DNA from: an uncultured Aquimarina sp. | GTDB lineage: Bacteria > Bacteroidota > Bacteroidia > Flavobacteriales > Flavobacteriaceae | Direction of reading: 5' to 3' | Assembly: GCA_947498595.1 (NCBI GenBank) | Contig: CANMKX010000022.1 | Span: forward strand, 1 to 63,559 | DNA: 63,559 nt | Part shown: positions 54,394-63,559 of the stretch, piece by piece | Layout of the letters: each line of letters starts with the position of its first letter | How positions within the stretch are numbered: the first letter of the stretch is position 1 | The notes under the pieces: model-generated | The model's input: only the letters and a program-made list of their open reading frames with translations | The model's database searches: none | What the model was told of the DNA's origin: nothing | Translations under genes and position numbers: made by a program

Positions 54394-55377
54394 ATGAATT
54401 TAAAAAAATACGTTGTTATTGTGGGAGCTTGTCTTCTGGGGTTATATGCTTGTAAAAATGATGATAATGGAACTGTAATAGAGCCTCCTAGAGATAGAGG
54501 TGAACAGGCATTAGCAGATGATGAGCTTTTAAGAGAATATCTTGAAACTCATTTTTATAATTATGAAGAATTTCAGAATCCACCTGCGAACTTTGATTAC
54601 AAAATAGTTATAGATACAATAGAAGGAAGTAATAGTAATAAAATACCATTAATAAACCAAGTTGAGACTAAGGTGGTTAATCGTGTTGAAACGGATCAAA
54701 ATTTATATGTATTAAGAGCTAGAGAAGGAGAAAATGAAATAGTTACAATAGCTGATTCTACATTAGTTAAATACGAAGGATTTCTTTTAAACGGATCTGT
54801 TTTTGATAGTGCAATTACACCTGTTTGGTTTGACTTACCCGGTACAACACCTGCTGGAGGAGTAGTTGAAGGTTTCTCTCAATCATTAGATACTTTTAAA
54901 GGAGGAACTATTAATTCTATTAGTTCTGATGGAACGTATGTTTTTAATAATGATTATGGAGTAGGAGCAATGTTTATGCCTAGTGGATTAGCGTATTTTA
55001 ATAGTACCTTAAATGGAATTCCATCTTATAGTCCATTAGTGTTTACTTTTCAAGTTTTTGATAACAATACAGCTGATCATGATAGAGATCACGTAAGTTC
55101 TATAGCAGAAGATCTTAATAATAATAACTTTGTTAAAGATGATGATACAGACGGAGATAATATTCCTAATTATGTTGATATAGATGATGATGGAGATGGA
55201 GTATTAACAGTAGATGAAGATTTAGAACCAGATGCAGATTTGTTAGTTGATAGAGATGGAGATGGAAATCCTACTAATGATATTGGAGATGGAGATCCTA
55301 CAAATGATGATACGGATGGAGATGGTGTTCCTAATTATTTGGATACTGATGATACAGCTTCAAGGAGAGATAGTTAA
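54394..55377 (+). CDS. FKBP-like lipoprotein with Asp-rich calcium-binding tail
   Basis: 327 aa, lipobox LYAC. Residues about 120-230 resemble an FKBP fold (VKYEGFLLNGSVFDSA ... GGVVEGFSQSLDTFKGG), though some active-site residues look divergent. From residue about 240 the chain carries thrombospondin type-3-like DxDGDxxPNYxDxDDDGDG repeats that should bind calcium. Exported, probably at the outer membrane. Confidence 0.8.
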   Translation: MNLKKYVVIVGACLLGLYACKNDDNGTVIEPPRDRGEQALADDELLREYLETHFYNYEEFQNPPANFDYKIVIDTIEGSNSNKIPLINQVETKVVNRVETDQNLYVLRAREGENEIVTIADSTLVKYEGFLLNGSVFDSAITPVWFDLPGTTPAGGVVEGFSQSLDTFKGGTINSISSDGTYVFNNDYGVGAMFMPSGLAYFNSTLNGIPSYSPLVFTFQVFDNNTADHDRDHVSSIAEDLNNNNFVKDDDTDGDNIPNYVDIDDDGDGVLTVDEDLEPDADLLVDRDGDGNPTNDIGDGDPTNDDTDGDGVPNYLDTDDTASRRDS

Positions 55378-55396
55378 TAATAAGAAAAAAGAATAT

Positions 55397-55437
55397 AAAA
55401 AAAGCGAGATGTAATATTTTTACATCTCGCTTTTTTT
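55397..55437. terminator. Shared terminator of the FKBP-like gene and ndk
   Basis: AAAAAAAGCGAGATGTAA and its complement around a 4-base loop; the A and T runs serve both converging genes. Confidence 0.85.
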
Positions 55438-55452
55438 ATGAATTCTATAATA

Positions 55453-55872
55453 TTAGAATTGCTCTCTACCAGAAAAATGGAAAGCTCCTTCTATAGCAGC
55501 ATTCTCATCACTATCACTTCCGTGAACAGCATTTTCTCCAATTGATTTAGCATATTTTTTACGAATAGTACCTTCAGCAGCCTCTTCAGGGTTAGTAGCA
55601 CCAATAAGAGTTCTAAAATCTTCTACAGCATTTTCTTTTTCAAGAATTGCAGCTACTATAGGTCCACTAGTCATATATTCAACTAACTCACCATAAAAAG
55701 GACGCTCACTATGAACAGCATAAAAAGCTTTTGCATCATTAGTAGTTAATTGAGTTAATTTCATAGCTACGATTCTGAAACCAGAAGCTGTAATTTGTTC
55801 AAGAATAGCACCGATGTGTCCGTCTCTAACAGCATCTGGCTTAAGCATAGTAAATGTTCTATTTGTTGCCAT
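55453..55872 (-). CDS. ndk: Nucleoside diphosphate kinase
   Basis: 139 aa. [22 protein letters not shown] opening, catalytic His in [13 protein letters not shown], and [18 protein letters not shown]. Equilibrates nucleoside di- and triphosphates. Typical length and complete. Confidence 0.96.
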   Translation of the reverse strand: MATNRTFTMLKPDAVRDGHIGAILEQITASGFRIVAMKLTQLTTNDAKAFYAVHSERPFYGELVEYMTSGPIVAAILEKENAVEDFRTLIGATNPEEAAEGTIRKKYAKSIGENAVHGSDSDENAAIEGAFHFSGREQF

Positions 55873-56005
55873 TTTTTAATAATTAAAATAAAGTAAGAAA
55901 AAACATCAAACTTTAATTAGTGTTAATTTTTTTGCAAAAGTATATATAATCAAATCAAAAACAAGTTTTAGAGCGATAAAGTATTTTTTTAATAACATTA
56001 AATGT

Positions 56006-57040
56006 TTATTGAGGATACTTCTGAAAATGACTTTGCAATACTTTATGCCCGTGAGCTTGCATTTCCATTAAGACGCTTTTTTGATTAAAATTAAACTTTA
56101 AAACTCCATAACTAGGAACAGAAATAACACCTCCTATTCTATATGGATTAGGTTCATTATTAAATTCTTCGTAAGAGTGAGTTAAACCACTTGAAGTAAA
56201 GTCAATTAAAGGGTACGGCAGTTTATCTAAAGAGATGTGTGAAAATTCAGAAATGTGACGATCACCACTTAAAATTAAAGTACGTTTCGCTTTGGATGAA
56301 ATAATGATTTCTTTGAGTTTTTGAACCTCATTAGGGAAATTCCCCCAAGTTTCAAAACCATGTTCAGAAGAAAGAAACTGTATACTACTAACAATGATAT
56401 TAAAATCAGCAGTACTTTTATGTAATCCGTTAGAAAGCCAATGCCATTGTTTTTTACCTAGAATAGTTCCACCTAGTTTAGGTTCATATCGTTTGTTAGG
56501 GAGCGAACTTTTTTGTAATGATGATCTATGATATCGAGTGTCTAACACAAAAACATTGATAGACCCTTTAGGAGTCGTATACAATTTTGAATAATAAATA
56601 CCATCTTGAGTGCGACGAATATCATTTTTAGGAACTTGTAAGAAATCTAAAAATAATTGCTGACTTTGCCTTTTCATTTCCCATTCAGAACCAGCATCGT
56701 TTTTTCCATAATCATGATCATCCCATGTAGCCATTATAGGAGTGCGTTGTATCAATTTTTGATAAGAAGGAATACTTAATTGCTTTTGATACGCCTGAGC
56801 TAATTCTTTCATATCTGCAGTGTCTGCATATATATTATCACCAGCCCAAATAAAAAGATTAGGTTCTATTAAGGAAATATCATTCCAAAAAGGTTGAGGA
56901 AGTTCTTGTTTATTACAACTACCAAATACAATTTTAAAATCAGTAAAAAATGTGTTGGTTACTTGAGGGATTTTATCAACTCGTTTTTTACATGAAGAGA
57001 AGGATACTAAAAGAATAAGAGACCAAATTTTTAAAGGCAT
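56006..57040 (-). CDS. PhoD-like alkaline phosphatase family protein
   Basis: 344 aa with an N-terminal lipoprotein signal (LVSFSSC). Metallophosphoesterase motifs: GSCNKQ, WAGDNIYADT, TWDDHDYGKNDAG and LSGDRHISEF. Related PhoD enzymes are calcium- and iron-dependent phosphodi- or monoesterases of the periplasm or outer membrane. Confidence 0.88.
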   Translation of the reverse strand: MPLKIWSLILLVSFSSCKKRVDKIPQVTNTFFTDFKIVFGSCNKQELPQPFWNDISLIEPNLFIWAGDNIYADTADMKELAQAYQKQLSIPSYQKLIQRTPIMATWDDHDYGKNDAGSEWEMKRQSQQLFLDFLQVPKNDIRRTQDGIYYSKLYTTPKGSINVFVLDTRYHRSSLQKSSLPNKRYEPKLGGTILGKKQWHWLSNGLHKSTADFNIIVSSIQFLSSEHGFETWGNFPNEVQKLKEIIISSKAKRTLILSGDRHISEFSHISLDKLPYPLIDFTSSGLTHSYEEFNNEPNPYRIGGVISVPSYGVLKFNFNQKSVLMEMQAHGHKVLQSHFQKYPQ

Positions 57041-57119
57041 AGTAAAGATGTTAGAATCAAGATAAAAATACGATATTGATTATTATTAAAATACTATTTA
57101 ATTGTATATTCGTGGCCTT

Positions 57120-58136
57120 ATGAATACATCTGAAATAAGTGAGATAAAAGAGTTATTATCTACACCAAAAAATATAGTAATAGTACCACATAAGAACCCT
57201 GATGGAGATGCCATTGGTTCTACTACAGCACTACATCAATATCTTAAAAATAAAGGACATAATTCTATAATAATAGCTCCTAATGATTATCCATCTTTTT
57301 TAAAATGGATACCAGGAGAAGACGGAGTGATTAAATTTGATGGAGATCAAGAAAGAGCAAAAGAATATATAGCACAAGCAGATTTAATTTTTACATTAGA
57401 TTTTAATCATTTTTCTAGAGCAGGAATGATGGAACGATCATTGAACGAAGCTAAAGGAATTTATGTAATGATAGATCATCACCAAGCTCCAGATGATTAT
57501 GCGAAGTATACATATAGCGATACAACTATGAGTTCTACCTGTCAAATGATATATCATTTTATAGAAAAACTGGGAGATGTTGATGCAATAACGCCGGAGA
57601 TTGCTACGAGTATTTATGTTGGAATAATGACAGATACAGGTTCTTTTCGATTTAGATCTACAACGAGTGTAACTCACCGTATTATAGCAGATCTGATTGA
57701 TAAGGGAGCTGATAATACAAGAATACATCAACAAATATATGATACAAATTCCTATTCGAGACTACAGTTACAAGGTGTTGCATTGAAAAATTTGAAAGTA
57801 TTACCTGGATATAAAACAGCATATATAACTCTTTCTCAAGAAGAATTAGATGAACATAAATTTAGAAAAGGAGATACAGAAGGATTTGTGAATTTTGGAC
57901 TCTCTCTAGATGGAATTATTTTTGCAGCTATATTTATTGAAAATAAAGGAGAAGGTATTATAAAAATATCATTAAGATCAAAAGGTGACTTTTCTGTAAA
58001 TGAATTTTCTAGAGCACATTTCGAAGGTGGAGGACATACTAATGCTGCAGGAGGAAAAAGTGAACTAGGATTAGAGAAAACAGTTGAAAAATTTATTAGT
58101 ATATTACCATCTTATAAAAACGAATTAGAAATATGA
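57120..58136 (+). CDS. nrnA: DHH-family phosphoesterase, NrnA-like
   Basis: 338 aa from ATG 57120; the TTG at 57102 sits in a TATATTCG -7 box. DHH motif set: VPHKNPDGDAIGS, TLDFNHF, IDHHQAPDD; the DHHA1 end has HFEGGGHTNAAGG. NrnA hydrolyses nano-RNA and 3'-phosphoadenosine 5'-phosphate. Its stop overlaps the start of gldI by 4 bp. Confidence 0.9.
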   Translation: MNTSEISEIKELLSTPKNIVIVPHKNPDGDAIGSTTALHQYLKNKGHNSIIIAPNDYPSFLKWIPGEDGVIKFDGDQERAKEYIAQADLIFTLDFNHFSRAGMMERSLNEAKGIYVMIDHHQAPDDYAKYTYSDTTMSSTCQMIYHFIEKLGDVDAITPEIATSIYVGIMTDTGSFRFRSTTSVTHRIIADLIDKGADNTRIHQQIYDTNSYSRLQLQGVALKNLKVLPGYKTAYITLSQEELDEHKFRKGDTEGFVNFGLSLDGIIFAAIFIENKGEGIIKISLRSKGDFSVNEFSRAHFEGGGHTNAAGGKSELGLEKTVEKFISILPSYKNELEI

Positions 58137-58678
58137 ATCGATTTTGGATATTATTAATACTAGGAATTGTATTTGCTAATGGAGCTTGTCAAACTCCAAA
58201 AGCTAGGCAACCTATTGATGTTTTTTCAGGATCATTTATTAAGACTTCTGCAGAACGTAATAAGAAATTATTAGAAAGAGAACAAGCAGTAATAGAAAAT
58301 GTAATAAAAAAAGATACGGTTCAAAATTATGTAACATCTCAAGGTGGGTATTGGTATTATTACAATAAAAAAGACACAGTAAGTACAAAAACACCCGAGT
58401 TTGGTGATATTGTAAATTTTGATTACAATGTTAAAACACTAAATGGCTCTGTTATATATACAGAAGAAGAACTAGGTAATCAAGTATATCCTATTGATAA
58501 AGATGAGTTGTTTCATGGTTTACGAGAGGGATTGAAATTAATGAAAATTGGAGAAGATGTGACGTTTGTGTTTCCATCTTATTTAGCTTTTGGCTATTAT
58601 GGCGATAATGATAAAATAGGAACTAATGTTCCTATAATAGTAAACGTAAAACTTAATAACATAAAAAAAGAAGATTAA
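58133..58678 (+). CDS. gldI: Gliding-motility lipoprotein GldI (FKBP type)
   Basis: 181 aa, lipobox GAC after an 18-residue signal. The FKBP domain (residues about 75-178) contains FGDIVNFDYNVKTLNGSVIY, then LREGLKLMKIGEDVTFVFPSYLAFGYYGDNDKIG. GldI is a peptidyl-prolyl isomerase needed for gliding and type IX secretion in studied flavobacteria. Overlaps nrnA by 4 bp and precedes the cyclophilin-FKBP gene by 13 bp. Confidence 0.9.
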   Translation: MNRFWILLILGIVFANGACQTPKARQPIDVFSGSFIKTSAERNKKLLEREQAVIENVIKKDTVQNYVTSQGGYWYYYNKKDTVSTKTPEFGDIVNFDYNVKTLNGSVIYTEEELGNQVYPIDKDELFHGLREGLKLMKIGEDVTFVFPSYLAFGYYGDNDKIGTNVPIIVNVKLNNIKKED

Positions 58679-58691
58679 TTAACGCAAAAAA

Positions 58692-59819
58692 ATGAAAAAA
58701 CTAAGCCTTTTATTATTAACAATCATAACGATAGTTGTGAGTAGTTGTGAAGATAAATATCCAGACTTGAAAGATGGATTATACGCAGAAATCATAACTA
58801 ACAAAGGAACAGTTGTAACTGAATTGTTCTTTAAAGAAACCCCAATGACTGTAGCTAACTTTGTTTCTTTAGCAGAAGGAACAAATACAATGGTAGACAG
58901 CACATATAAAGGGAAAAAATATTATAATGGAATTATTTTTCATAGAGTTATAAAAGATTTTATGATACAAACAGGAGATCCAAAAGGAAATGGAGCTGGA
59001 GATCCAGGATATAAATTTCCAGATGAGATAGTAGATTCTTTAACACATAAGTCTAAAGGAATTCTATCTATGGCTAATGCTGGTCCAGGAACTAATGGTA
59101 GTCAGTTTTTTATTACTTTAAAAGAAACACCTTGGTTAAATGGGAAGCACACTGTTTTTGGAGAAGTTGCTTTAGGTATGGATGTAGTAGACAGTATTGG
59201 AGCTGCAGAAGTATCAGGAAGTAAGCCTAAAGATACTATTAAAATGAATGAAGTAAATATCATTCGAAAAGGAAAAGATGCTAAGAAATTTGATGCTGTA
59301 GCCATTTTTGATGCTAAACTTAAAGATGAAGAAGCTAAAAAAGAAGAGGCTATTAAAAAAGTAGAAGACGCAAAAAAAGCTACAGTAAAAAGACATGCAG
59401 AGTTAAAAGAGAAAGCTACTAAATTAGAAAGTGGATTAGAGCTTGTAATTTTAAATCCAGGTGATGGTGAGAAACCAAAACAAGGAGATATGGTAGGTGT
59501 TCATTATGCTGGATTCCTTACAGATGGAACAGCTTTTGGAACAAGTATAGAATCTTTAGCTAGAGAATTAGGAATTTTTAACCCAAGACAAGCAGCTAAC
59601 CCAAAAGGATATGCACCATTAGTAGTGCCTTATTCTCCAGATGCACAATTAATTCCAGGTTTCAAAGAAGGAGTTCAAAATCTAAAAGTAGGAGAGAAAG
59701 CTGTATTGTTTATTCCGTCTCACCTTGGGTATGGAGAAAGAGCTACTGGACCTATTCCTGCTAAATCTGATTTAGTTTTTGAAATAGAGTTGACTCACAT
59801 AGAGATGAATGATAAATAA
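58692..59819 (+). CDS. Cyclophilin-FKBP fusion peptidyl-prolyl isomerase lipoprotein
   Basis: 375 aa, lipobox SSC. A cyclophilin domain (residues about 25-190; FHRVIKDFMIQTGDPKGNG, GTNGSQFFIT) is linked by a charged coiled coil (about 200-245) to an FKBP domain (about 250-373; VGVHYAGFLTDGTAFGTS, LIPGFKEGVQNLKVGEKAVLFIP). Two unrelated isomerase folds in one exported chain, following gldI in the same operon. Confidence 0.92.
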   Translation: MKKLSLLLLTIITIVVSSCEDKYPDLKDGLYAEIITNKGTVVTELFFKETPMTVANFVSLAEGTNTMVDSTYKGKKYYNGIIFHRVIKDFMIQTGDPKGNGAGDPGYKFPDEIVDSLTHKSKGILSMANAGPGTNGSQFFITLKETPWLNGKHTVFGEVALGMDVVDSIGAAEVSGSKPKDTIKMNEVNIIRKGKDAKKFDAVAIFDAKLKDEEAKKEEAIKKVEDAKKATVKRHAELKEKATKLESGLELVILNPGDGEKPKQGDMVGVHYAGFLTDGTAFGTSIESLARELGIFNPRQAANPKGYAPLVVPYSPDAQLIPGFKEGVQNLKVGEKAVLFIPSHLGYGERATGPIPAKSDLVFEIELTHIEMNDK

Positions 59820-59849
59820 TAGAATTATCAAATATTTCTAATATAAAAT

Positions 59850-59884
59850 AAAAAGCCTTGGAAGTAATTCCAAGGCTTTTTTAA
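59850..59884. terminator. Shared terminator of the cyclophilin-FKBP gene and pepD
   Basis: AAAAAGCCTTGGAA, GTAA loop, TTCCAAGGCTTTTT; strong in both directions. Confidence 0.85.
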
Positions 59885-59902
59885 TTGTAAAGAAAATATA
59901 AA

Positions 59903-61366
59903 TTATTTTTTAGGGATATTCTTTAAGATTTCTAATACAAAATCCCAATATTTTTGAGCAGAAGAAATACTAGCTCTCTCATCTGGAGAATGCGCTCCTT
60001 TAATAGTAGGGCCAAAAGAAATCATATCCATATTAGGGTAATTTTGTCCTAAAATACCACATTCTAATCCAGCATGGCAAGCAGCAATATTTGCTTTCTC
60101 ACCATTATTAAGTTTTTGATACAGCGCATCAAGTACTTTTAGTATTTCAGAATCAGTATTAGGTGTCCATCCAGGGTATGATCCACTAGCCTCAACTTCG
60201 CAGCCAATTAATTCAAAAGTAGCTCTCAATTTGTTAGTTAAATCTATTTTAGAAGTTTCAACACTACTACGAGTTAAGCAAGCTATTTTAAGAGCACCAT
60301 TACCAACAGTTACTTTAGCAATATTATTTGAAGTTTCAACAAGTTCGGGAATAGAAGCACTCATAGTGTAAACACCGTTGTGAGCTGCATATAAAGATTT
60401 TAGAAAGCCTTCTTGTACTCCTAATTCCATGATTTTTTCTGGAGTATCAATTACAGAGATCTCGACATGAAGATTTTTTTCAGTTACGGCATATTCGTTT
60501 TTTAATACTTGAATCAGTTCATTTATTTCGTATTCAAAAGCATCTTTATGTATAGAGTCAATTACTATAGTAGCAAAACTTTCTCTAGGAATAGCATTTC
60601 GTAAACTTCCTCCTTGAATAGTAGCAATACGCAAACCAAAGTTTTCAAAACCATCAAATAACAAACGATTCATTAAAGTATTAGCATTCCCTAAACCTTT
60701 ATCAATGTCCATTCCAGAATGCCCACCGTTTAAGCCAGTTATAGCAATAGAATATCCAGTTTTACCTTGAGGAGTTTCTTCTTCTTCATAGTTTCTTGTT
60801 GCTGTAATATCAATACCTCCAGCACAACCGATACCTATCTCATCGTCTTCTTCTGTATCTAGATTTAATAAAATATCTCCTTTTAGCCAACCACCTTTAA
60901 GTTCAATGGCTCCAGTCATACCAGTTTCTTCATCAATTGTAAACAAAGCTTCGATTGCAGGATGAGAGATATCTTTTGATTCTAAAATAGCCATAATTGT
61001 AGCTACTCCTAAACCATTATCTGCACCTAATGTTGTTCCATTTGCTCTTACCCAATCTCCATCAATATACATTTCTATACCTTGAGTATCGAAATTGAAA
61101 TTTGTATCAGCATTTTTTTGGTGTACCATATCTAAATGAGACTGCATAACAACTGTTTTGCAATTTTCATAACCAGCAGTAGCAGGTTTTTTTATTAAGA
61201 CATTTCCAATAGCATCTGTTTCTGTTGAAAGTCCTAAAGATTCTCCAAAATTTTTCATGAACTCTATTACGCGTTCTTCTTTTTTTGAAGGTCTAGGAAC
61301 AGCATTTAAGTCAGCAAATTTATTCCATAATGCCTTAGGTTCTAATTCTCTTATCTCAGCATTCAT
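59903..61366 (-). CDS. pepD: Aminoacyl-histidine dipeptidase (M20 family)
   Basis: 487 aa, M20 metallopeptidase. Zinc ligands and catalytic residues sit in VMQSHLDMVHQ, LGADNGLG, TIDEETGMTG, LNLDTEEDDE and GPTIKGAHSPDER. PepD splits Xaa-His dipeptides such as carnosine and other peptides. Complete, single gene. Confidence 0.93.
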   Translation of the reverse strand: MNAEIRELEPKALWNKFADLNAVPRPSKKEERVIEFMKNFGESLGLSTETDAIGNVLIKKPATAGYENCKTVVMQSHLDMVHQKNADTNFNFDTQGIEMYIDGDWVRANGTTLGADNGLGVATIMAILESKDISHPAIEALFTIDEETGMTGAIELKGGWLKGDILLNLDTEEDDEIGIGCAGGIDITATRNYEEEETPQGKTGYSIAITGLNGGHSGMDIDKGLGNANTLMNRLLFDGFENFGLRIATIQGGSLRNAIPRESFATIVIDSIHKDAFEYEINELIQVLKNEYAVTEKNLHVEISVIDTPEKIMELGVQEGFLKSLYAAHNGVYTMSASIPELVETSNNIAKVTVGNGALKIACLTRSSVETSKIDLTNKLRATFELIGCEVEASGSYPGWTPNTDSEILKVLDALYQKLNNGEKANIAACHAGLECGILGQNYPNMDMISFGPTIKGAHSPDERASISSAQKYWDFVLEILKNIPKK

Positions 61367-61512
61367 AAGTATCTATATTTAGCAAACGAAAATACTTCTA
61401 TTTTAAGAAGAAATCAAAAGTTTATAGAGTAACTAAAGGTTTTCAAAATTAGAAAGCGATTTTTAAGATTTTTTTGAATACATATCATTTATAGGAATTG
61501 TATTTTTAGCGA

Positions 61513-62571
61513 ATGCAACAGAAAACAAAATTATATTTAGTATTGAGTTTACCAATACAATTTATGATTATAAAAATACTTTCTTTTTTTCCAGAATTTA
61601 TAGAACGATATTATAGTGATGGATTGTACCAATATATATCTAAGAGTCTTCGATATGTTTTTGGAGCGCTACCATTTTCTTTTGGTGATATAGGATATCT
61701 TGTATTGTTATTATTACTAATTCGCTTTTTAATGAAAAGCCTTTTTAAAAAGGAAAATAGGTCTTGGAAAAAAATAGGATTGGAAATAGGAAGTAATTTA
61801 GCAATTATATATGCAGTCTTTCACTTGTTTTGGGGATTAAACTATTACCGATTACCGTTACACAGAGTATTGGTGTTAGATGATACATATACAACAGAAG
61901 AATTAATTAGAGTAACTGAAAAACTGATATCACAAGCAAATGAGATACATTCAAAAATAGAAGTGAATGATTCGATAGCTATTGTGATGCCATATACGAA
62001 AGCAGAAATATTTAAAGAAACACGATATGTTTATCATGAATTGTCAAGGAAATATACACAATTAAAATACGAACCAAGTAGTATAAAAACATCATTGTTA
62101 AGTATTCCATTAACTTATATGGGATTTAGCGGGTATTTAAACCCTATAACAAATGAAGCTCAAGTAAATGCGTTAATTTTAGATTATAAAAGCCCCACAA
62201 CAAGTTGTCATGAAGAAGCACATCAATTAGGTTTTGCTAAAGAAAATGAGGCTAATTTTATAGCAGCTATTGCAACAATGGAATATGAAAACTTATACTA
62301 TCAATATAGCGGAACTACTTTCGCTTTAAAATTTTGTTTGAATGATTTGTATTTTAAAGATGAAGAAAAAGCTATTTGTTTGATAGAGAAATTAAGACCA
62401 GGAATAAGAATGAATTACCGTGAGGTGAATGAATTTTGGGATCGTTATGAAAATCCTTTAGAACCAATCTTTAAAACAACTTATGATAATTATTTAAAAG
62501 CTAATAATCAACCAAAAGGGATTGAAACATATAGCTATGTTGTAGCTCTTTTGGTAAATTACTTTAAATAA
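61513..62571 (+). CDS. DUF3810-family membrane protein with HEXXH motif
   Basis: 352 aa. Two to three N-terminal membrane segments (about residues 12-26, 55-73, 93-112) precede a soluble domain with HEEAHQLGF, a HEXXH zinc-protease-like motif, followed by ENEANF where the Glu could be the third ligand. DUF3810 is widespread in Bacteroidota; peptidase activity is suggested by the motif but unproven. Confidence 0.82.
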   Translation: MQQKTKLYLVLSLPIQFMIIKILSFFPEFIERYYSDGLYQYISKSLRYVFGALPFSFGDIGYLVLLLLLIRFLMKSLFKKENRSWKKIGLEIGSNLAIIYAVFHLFWGLNYYRLPLHRVLVLDDTYTTEELIRVTEKLISQANEIHSKIEVNDSIAIVMPYTKAEIFKETRYVYHELSRKYTQLKYEPSSIKTSLLSIPLTYMGFSGYLNPITNEAQVNALILDYKSPTTSCHEEAHQLGFAKENEANFIAAIATMEYENLYYQYSGTTFALKFCLNDLYFKDEEKAICLIEKLRPGIRMNYREVNEFWDRYENPLEPIFKTTYDNYLKANNQPKGIETYSYVVALLVNYFK

Positions 62572-62623
62572 GAATGCTCCAAAATTATAGAATATAAAAT
62601 TGAAGCATTTTTACGAAGTGTTT

Positions 62624-63283
62624 TTATAATGAATTATAAAAATCTATAATTTTGATAACATCTTTTTCTTTTTTGTATTTAAGTTTGTTTTTAGAAACGT
62701 AATTAATAATATCTTCCTTTTTATCTTTTAAAGCAGTTAAAATGTTCTTTTTCTTTAATTTAAGAGGGATTAATTTACCTTCTTTATTTAAGAAATAATA
62801 TTGATAAGAAGAAATGAACCTAGCAGTTTGTCCTTTATCATAACTAGATTTTGGTAGTACTTTTTCTTTAAATTTCTTTTTTGCATTTAAAAGAAGAGAA
62901 GTTTTACCTTTATTAAATGTAATATAGAATTTTTTCTCTCCATTGATATCATAAAGCTTAAAATTTAAGTTCTTAATAATAACAGAAAGACCATCGTTTT
63001 TGAAAATATTATAAGGAGTTTCTCCTCTTAGAAATTCAATGTTATCACTATAACCATTATATTTAAGTAACGATTTTCCTTGGAGCACACCATCTTTGAA
63101 GACTTCACCTAAAGTGTAATTTTCTTGATAATATGGAGTTCCGTCTACATCATCACCGCTTGTAATATTGCTTACAGATACTAAAGAAGCAGTTCGTCCA
63201 ACCTCACTATTAATATCGAAACTTGTTTTTTGTGAATAACTAGTTAGAGAAAGAAATAAAAAGATTATACATATAAATTTCAT
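62624..63283 (-). CDS. Exported protein of unknown function
   Basis: 219 aa with a signal peptide (TSYS|QKT). The mature protein is beta-rich then basic and helical at the C-terminus (SKNKLKYKKEKDVIKIIDF). No recognised domain; similar to many small flavobacterial periplasmic proteins. Confidence 0.65.
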   Translation of the reverse strand: MKFICIIFLFLSLTSYSQKTSFDINSEVGRTASLVSVSNITSGDDVDGTPYYQENYTLGEVFKDGVLQGKSLLKYNGYSDNIEFLRGETPYNIFKNDGLSVIIKNLNFKLYDINGEKKFYITFNKGKTSLLLNAKKKFKEKVLPKSSYDKGQTARFISSYQYYFLNKEGKLIPLKLKKKNILTALKDKKEDIINYVSKNKLKYKKEKDVIKIIDFYNSL

Positions 63284-63470
63284 AGAAATATGTTTTAATT
63301 GTTAATTGAGTTTAAAATATCAATAATCATTCCTTAATATAAAAATGAATTAAAATATTGGAATTAATGTAATTTGAGTAAAAATACAATGTTTAGAAAT
63401 TTATAGGATAACTATCTGTTAAAATATTCATAATTGGTTTATACTTAAAGCTGCAACCCCTAATTTTAAA

Positions 63471-63559
63471 ACAACTTATACATAAAACAACTTATACATA
63501 AAACAACTTATACATAAAACAACTTATACATAAAACAACTTATACATAAAACAACTTAT
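63471..63559. repeat. 16-bp tandem repeat running off the window
   Basis: ACAACTTATACATAAA is repeated five times without a mismatch (63471-63550), plus nine bases of a sixth unit at the window end. There are no spacers, so it is a simple minisatellite and not CRISPR. Its full length is not visible. Confidence 0.95.

Noticed and set aside
63471..63559. CRISPR-like repeat at the end
   Set aside because: The repeats are directly adjacent with no spacers.

Overview
The window is low-GC DNA from a Bacteroidota, most likely a marine gliding member of the Flavobacteriaceae (an Aquimarina- or Kordia-like genus is a low-confidence guess). This rests on the gliding lipoprotein GldI, TANNTTTG-type -7 promoter boxes, several SurA-like folding factors, a NrtR-type NUDIX regulator and the overall codon style. 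No rRNA, phage structural genes, conjugation genes or CRISPR array are visible. Four tRNA genes lie at 51.7-52.1 kb.

Region 1 (about 1-22 kb) is an accessory region that looks like an integron cassette array without a visible integrase (a CALIN). About 18 small, mostly unrecognised genes all lie on the + strand. They are separated by hairpin repeats with attC geometry (AAC-TAA-stem-loop-stem-AGT/AGC-GTT). Several cassettes carry a private inverted repeat joining their own 5' and 3' ends, as the R' and R'' arms of a cassette should. Many of the junctions have grown into roughly 285-bp composites by addition of the right end of a decayed IS1182-like element. A second IS1182-family element is present complete (16703-18394) and as a deletion remnant (3987-4553), both at cassette junctions. 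Cassette cargo includes a DUF4365 nuclease-like protein, a Fic enzyme, a PP2C-like phosphatase, a CPCC protein, a large protein with a HEPN-like motif, a HEAT-type gene broken by an amber codon, a methyltransferase and many lipoproteins or exported proteins. Five exported-protein genes appear to start with CTG or TTG.

Region 2 (22.6-39.4 kb) is chromosomal backbone: a formyltransferase, a small membrane protein, guaB, a GNAT, a LuxR-type HTH protein, a chromate transporter, an aminotransferase, a Skp-like chaperone, an SRPBCC protein, three consecutive parvulin/SurA-type foldases with a MoxR ATPase, and aconitase.

Region 3 (39.5-50 kb) is the most interesting block, a dedicated NAD+/ADP-ribose locus. 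It holds a NrtR-like NUDIX regulator and then a seven-gene operon: a short PRPP-synthetase-like protein, an ADP-ribosylglycohydrolase, NADAR, SIR2-TPR, KptA/Tpt1, a second ADP-ribosylglycohydrolase and a PPP-type phosphoesterase. A strong terminator follows, then a nicotinamide phosphoribosyltransferase-like gene and two Crp/Fnr-type regulators. Near-identical 19-bp palindromes sit at exactly the same position over the -7 boxes of both transcription units, which suggests one repressor controls both. The gene set can be read as a cycle that releases ADP-ribose from modified protein, nucleic acid or RNA-repair products and rebuilds NAD+ from ADP-ribose plus nicotinamide. That chemistry is known from the phage NARP1 pair.

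Region 4 (50-63.6 kb) is housekeeping: a lipoprotein, a TlpA-like thioredoxin, tRNA-Leu and three identical tRNA-Lys, shikimate kinase, a phosphoribosyltransferase, a TPMT-like methyltransferase, an S4 protein, FKBP proteins, ndk, a PhoD-like phosphatase, an NrnA-like DHH phosphatase, gldI, a cyclophilin-FKBP fusion, an aminoacyl-histidine dipeptidase and a DUF3810 membrane protein. It ends in a 16-bp tandem repeat that runs off the window.
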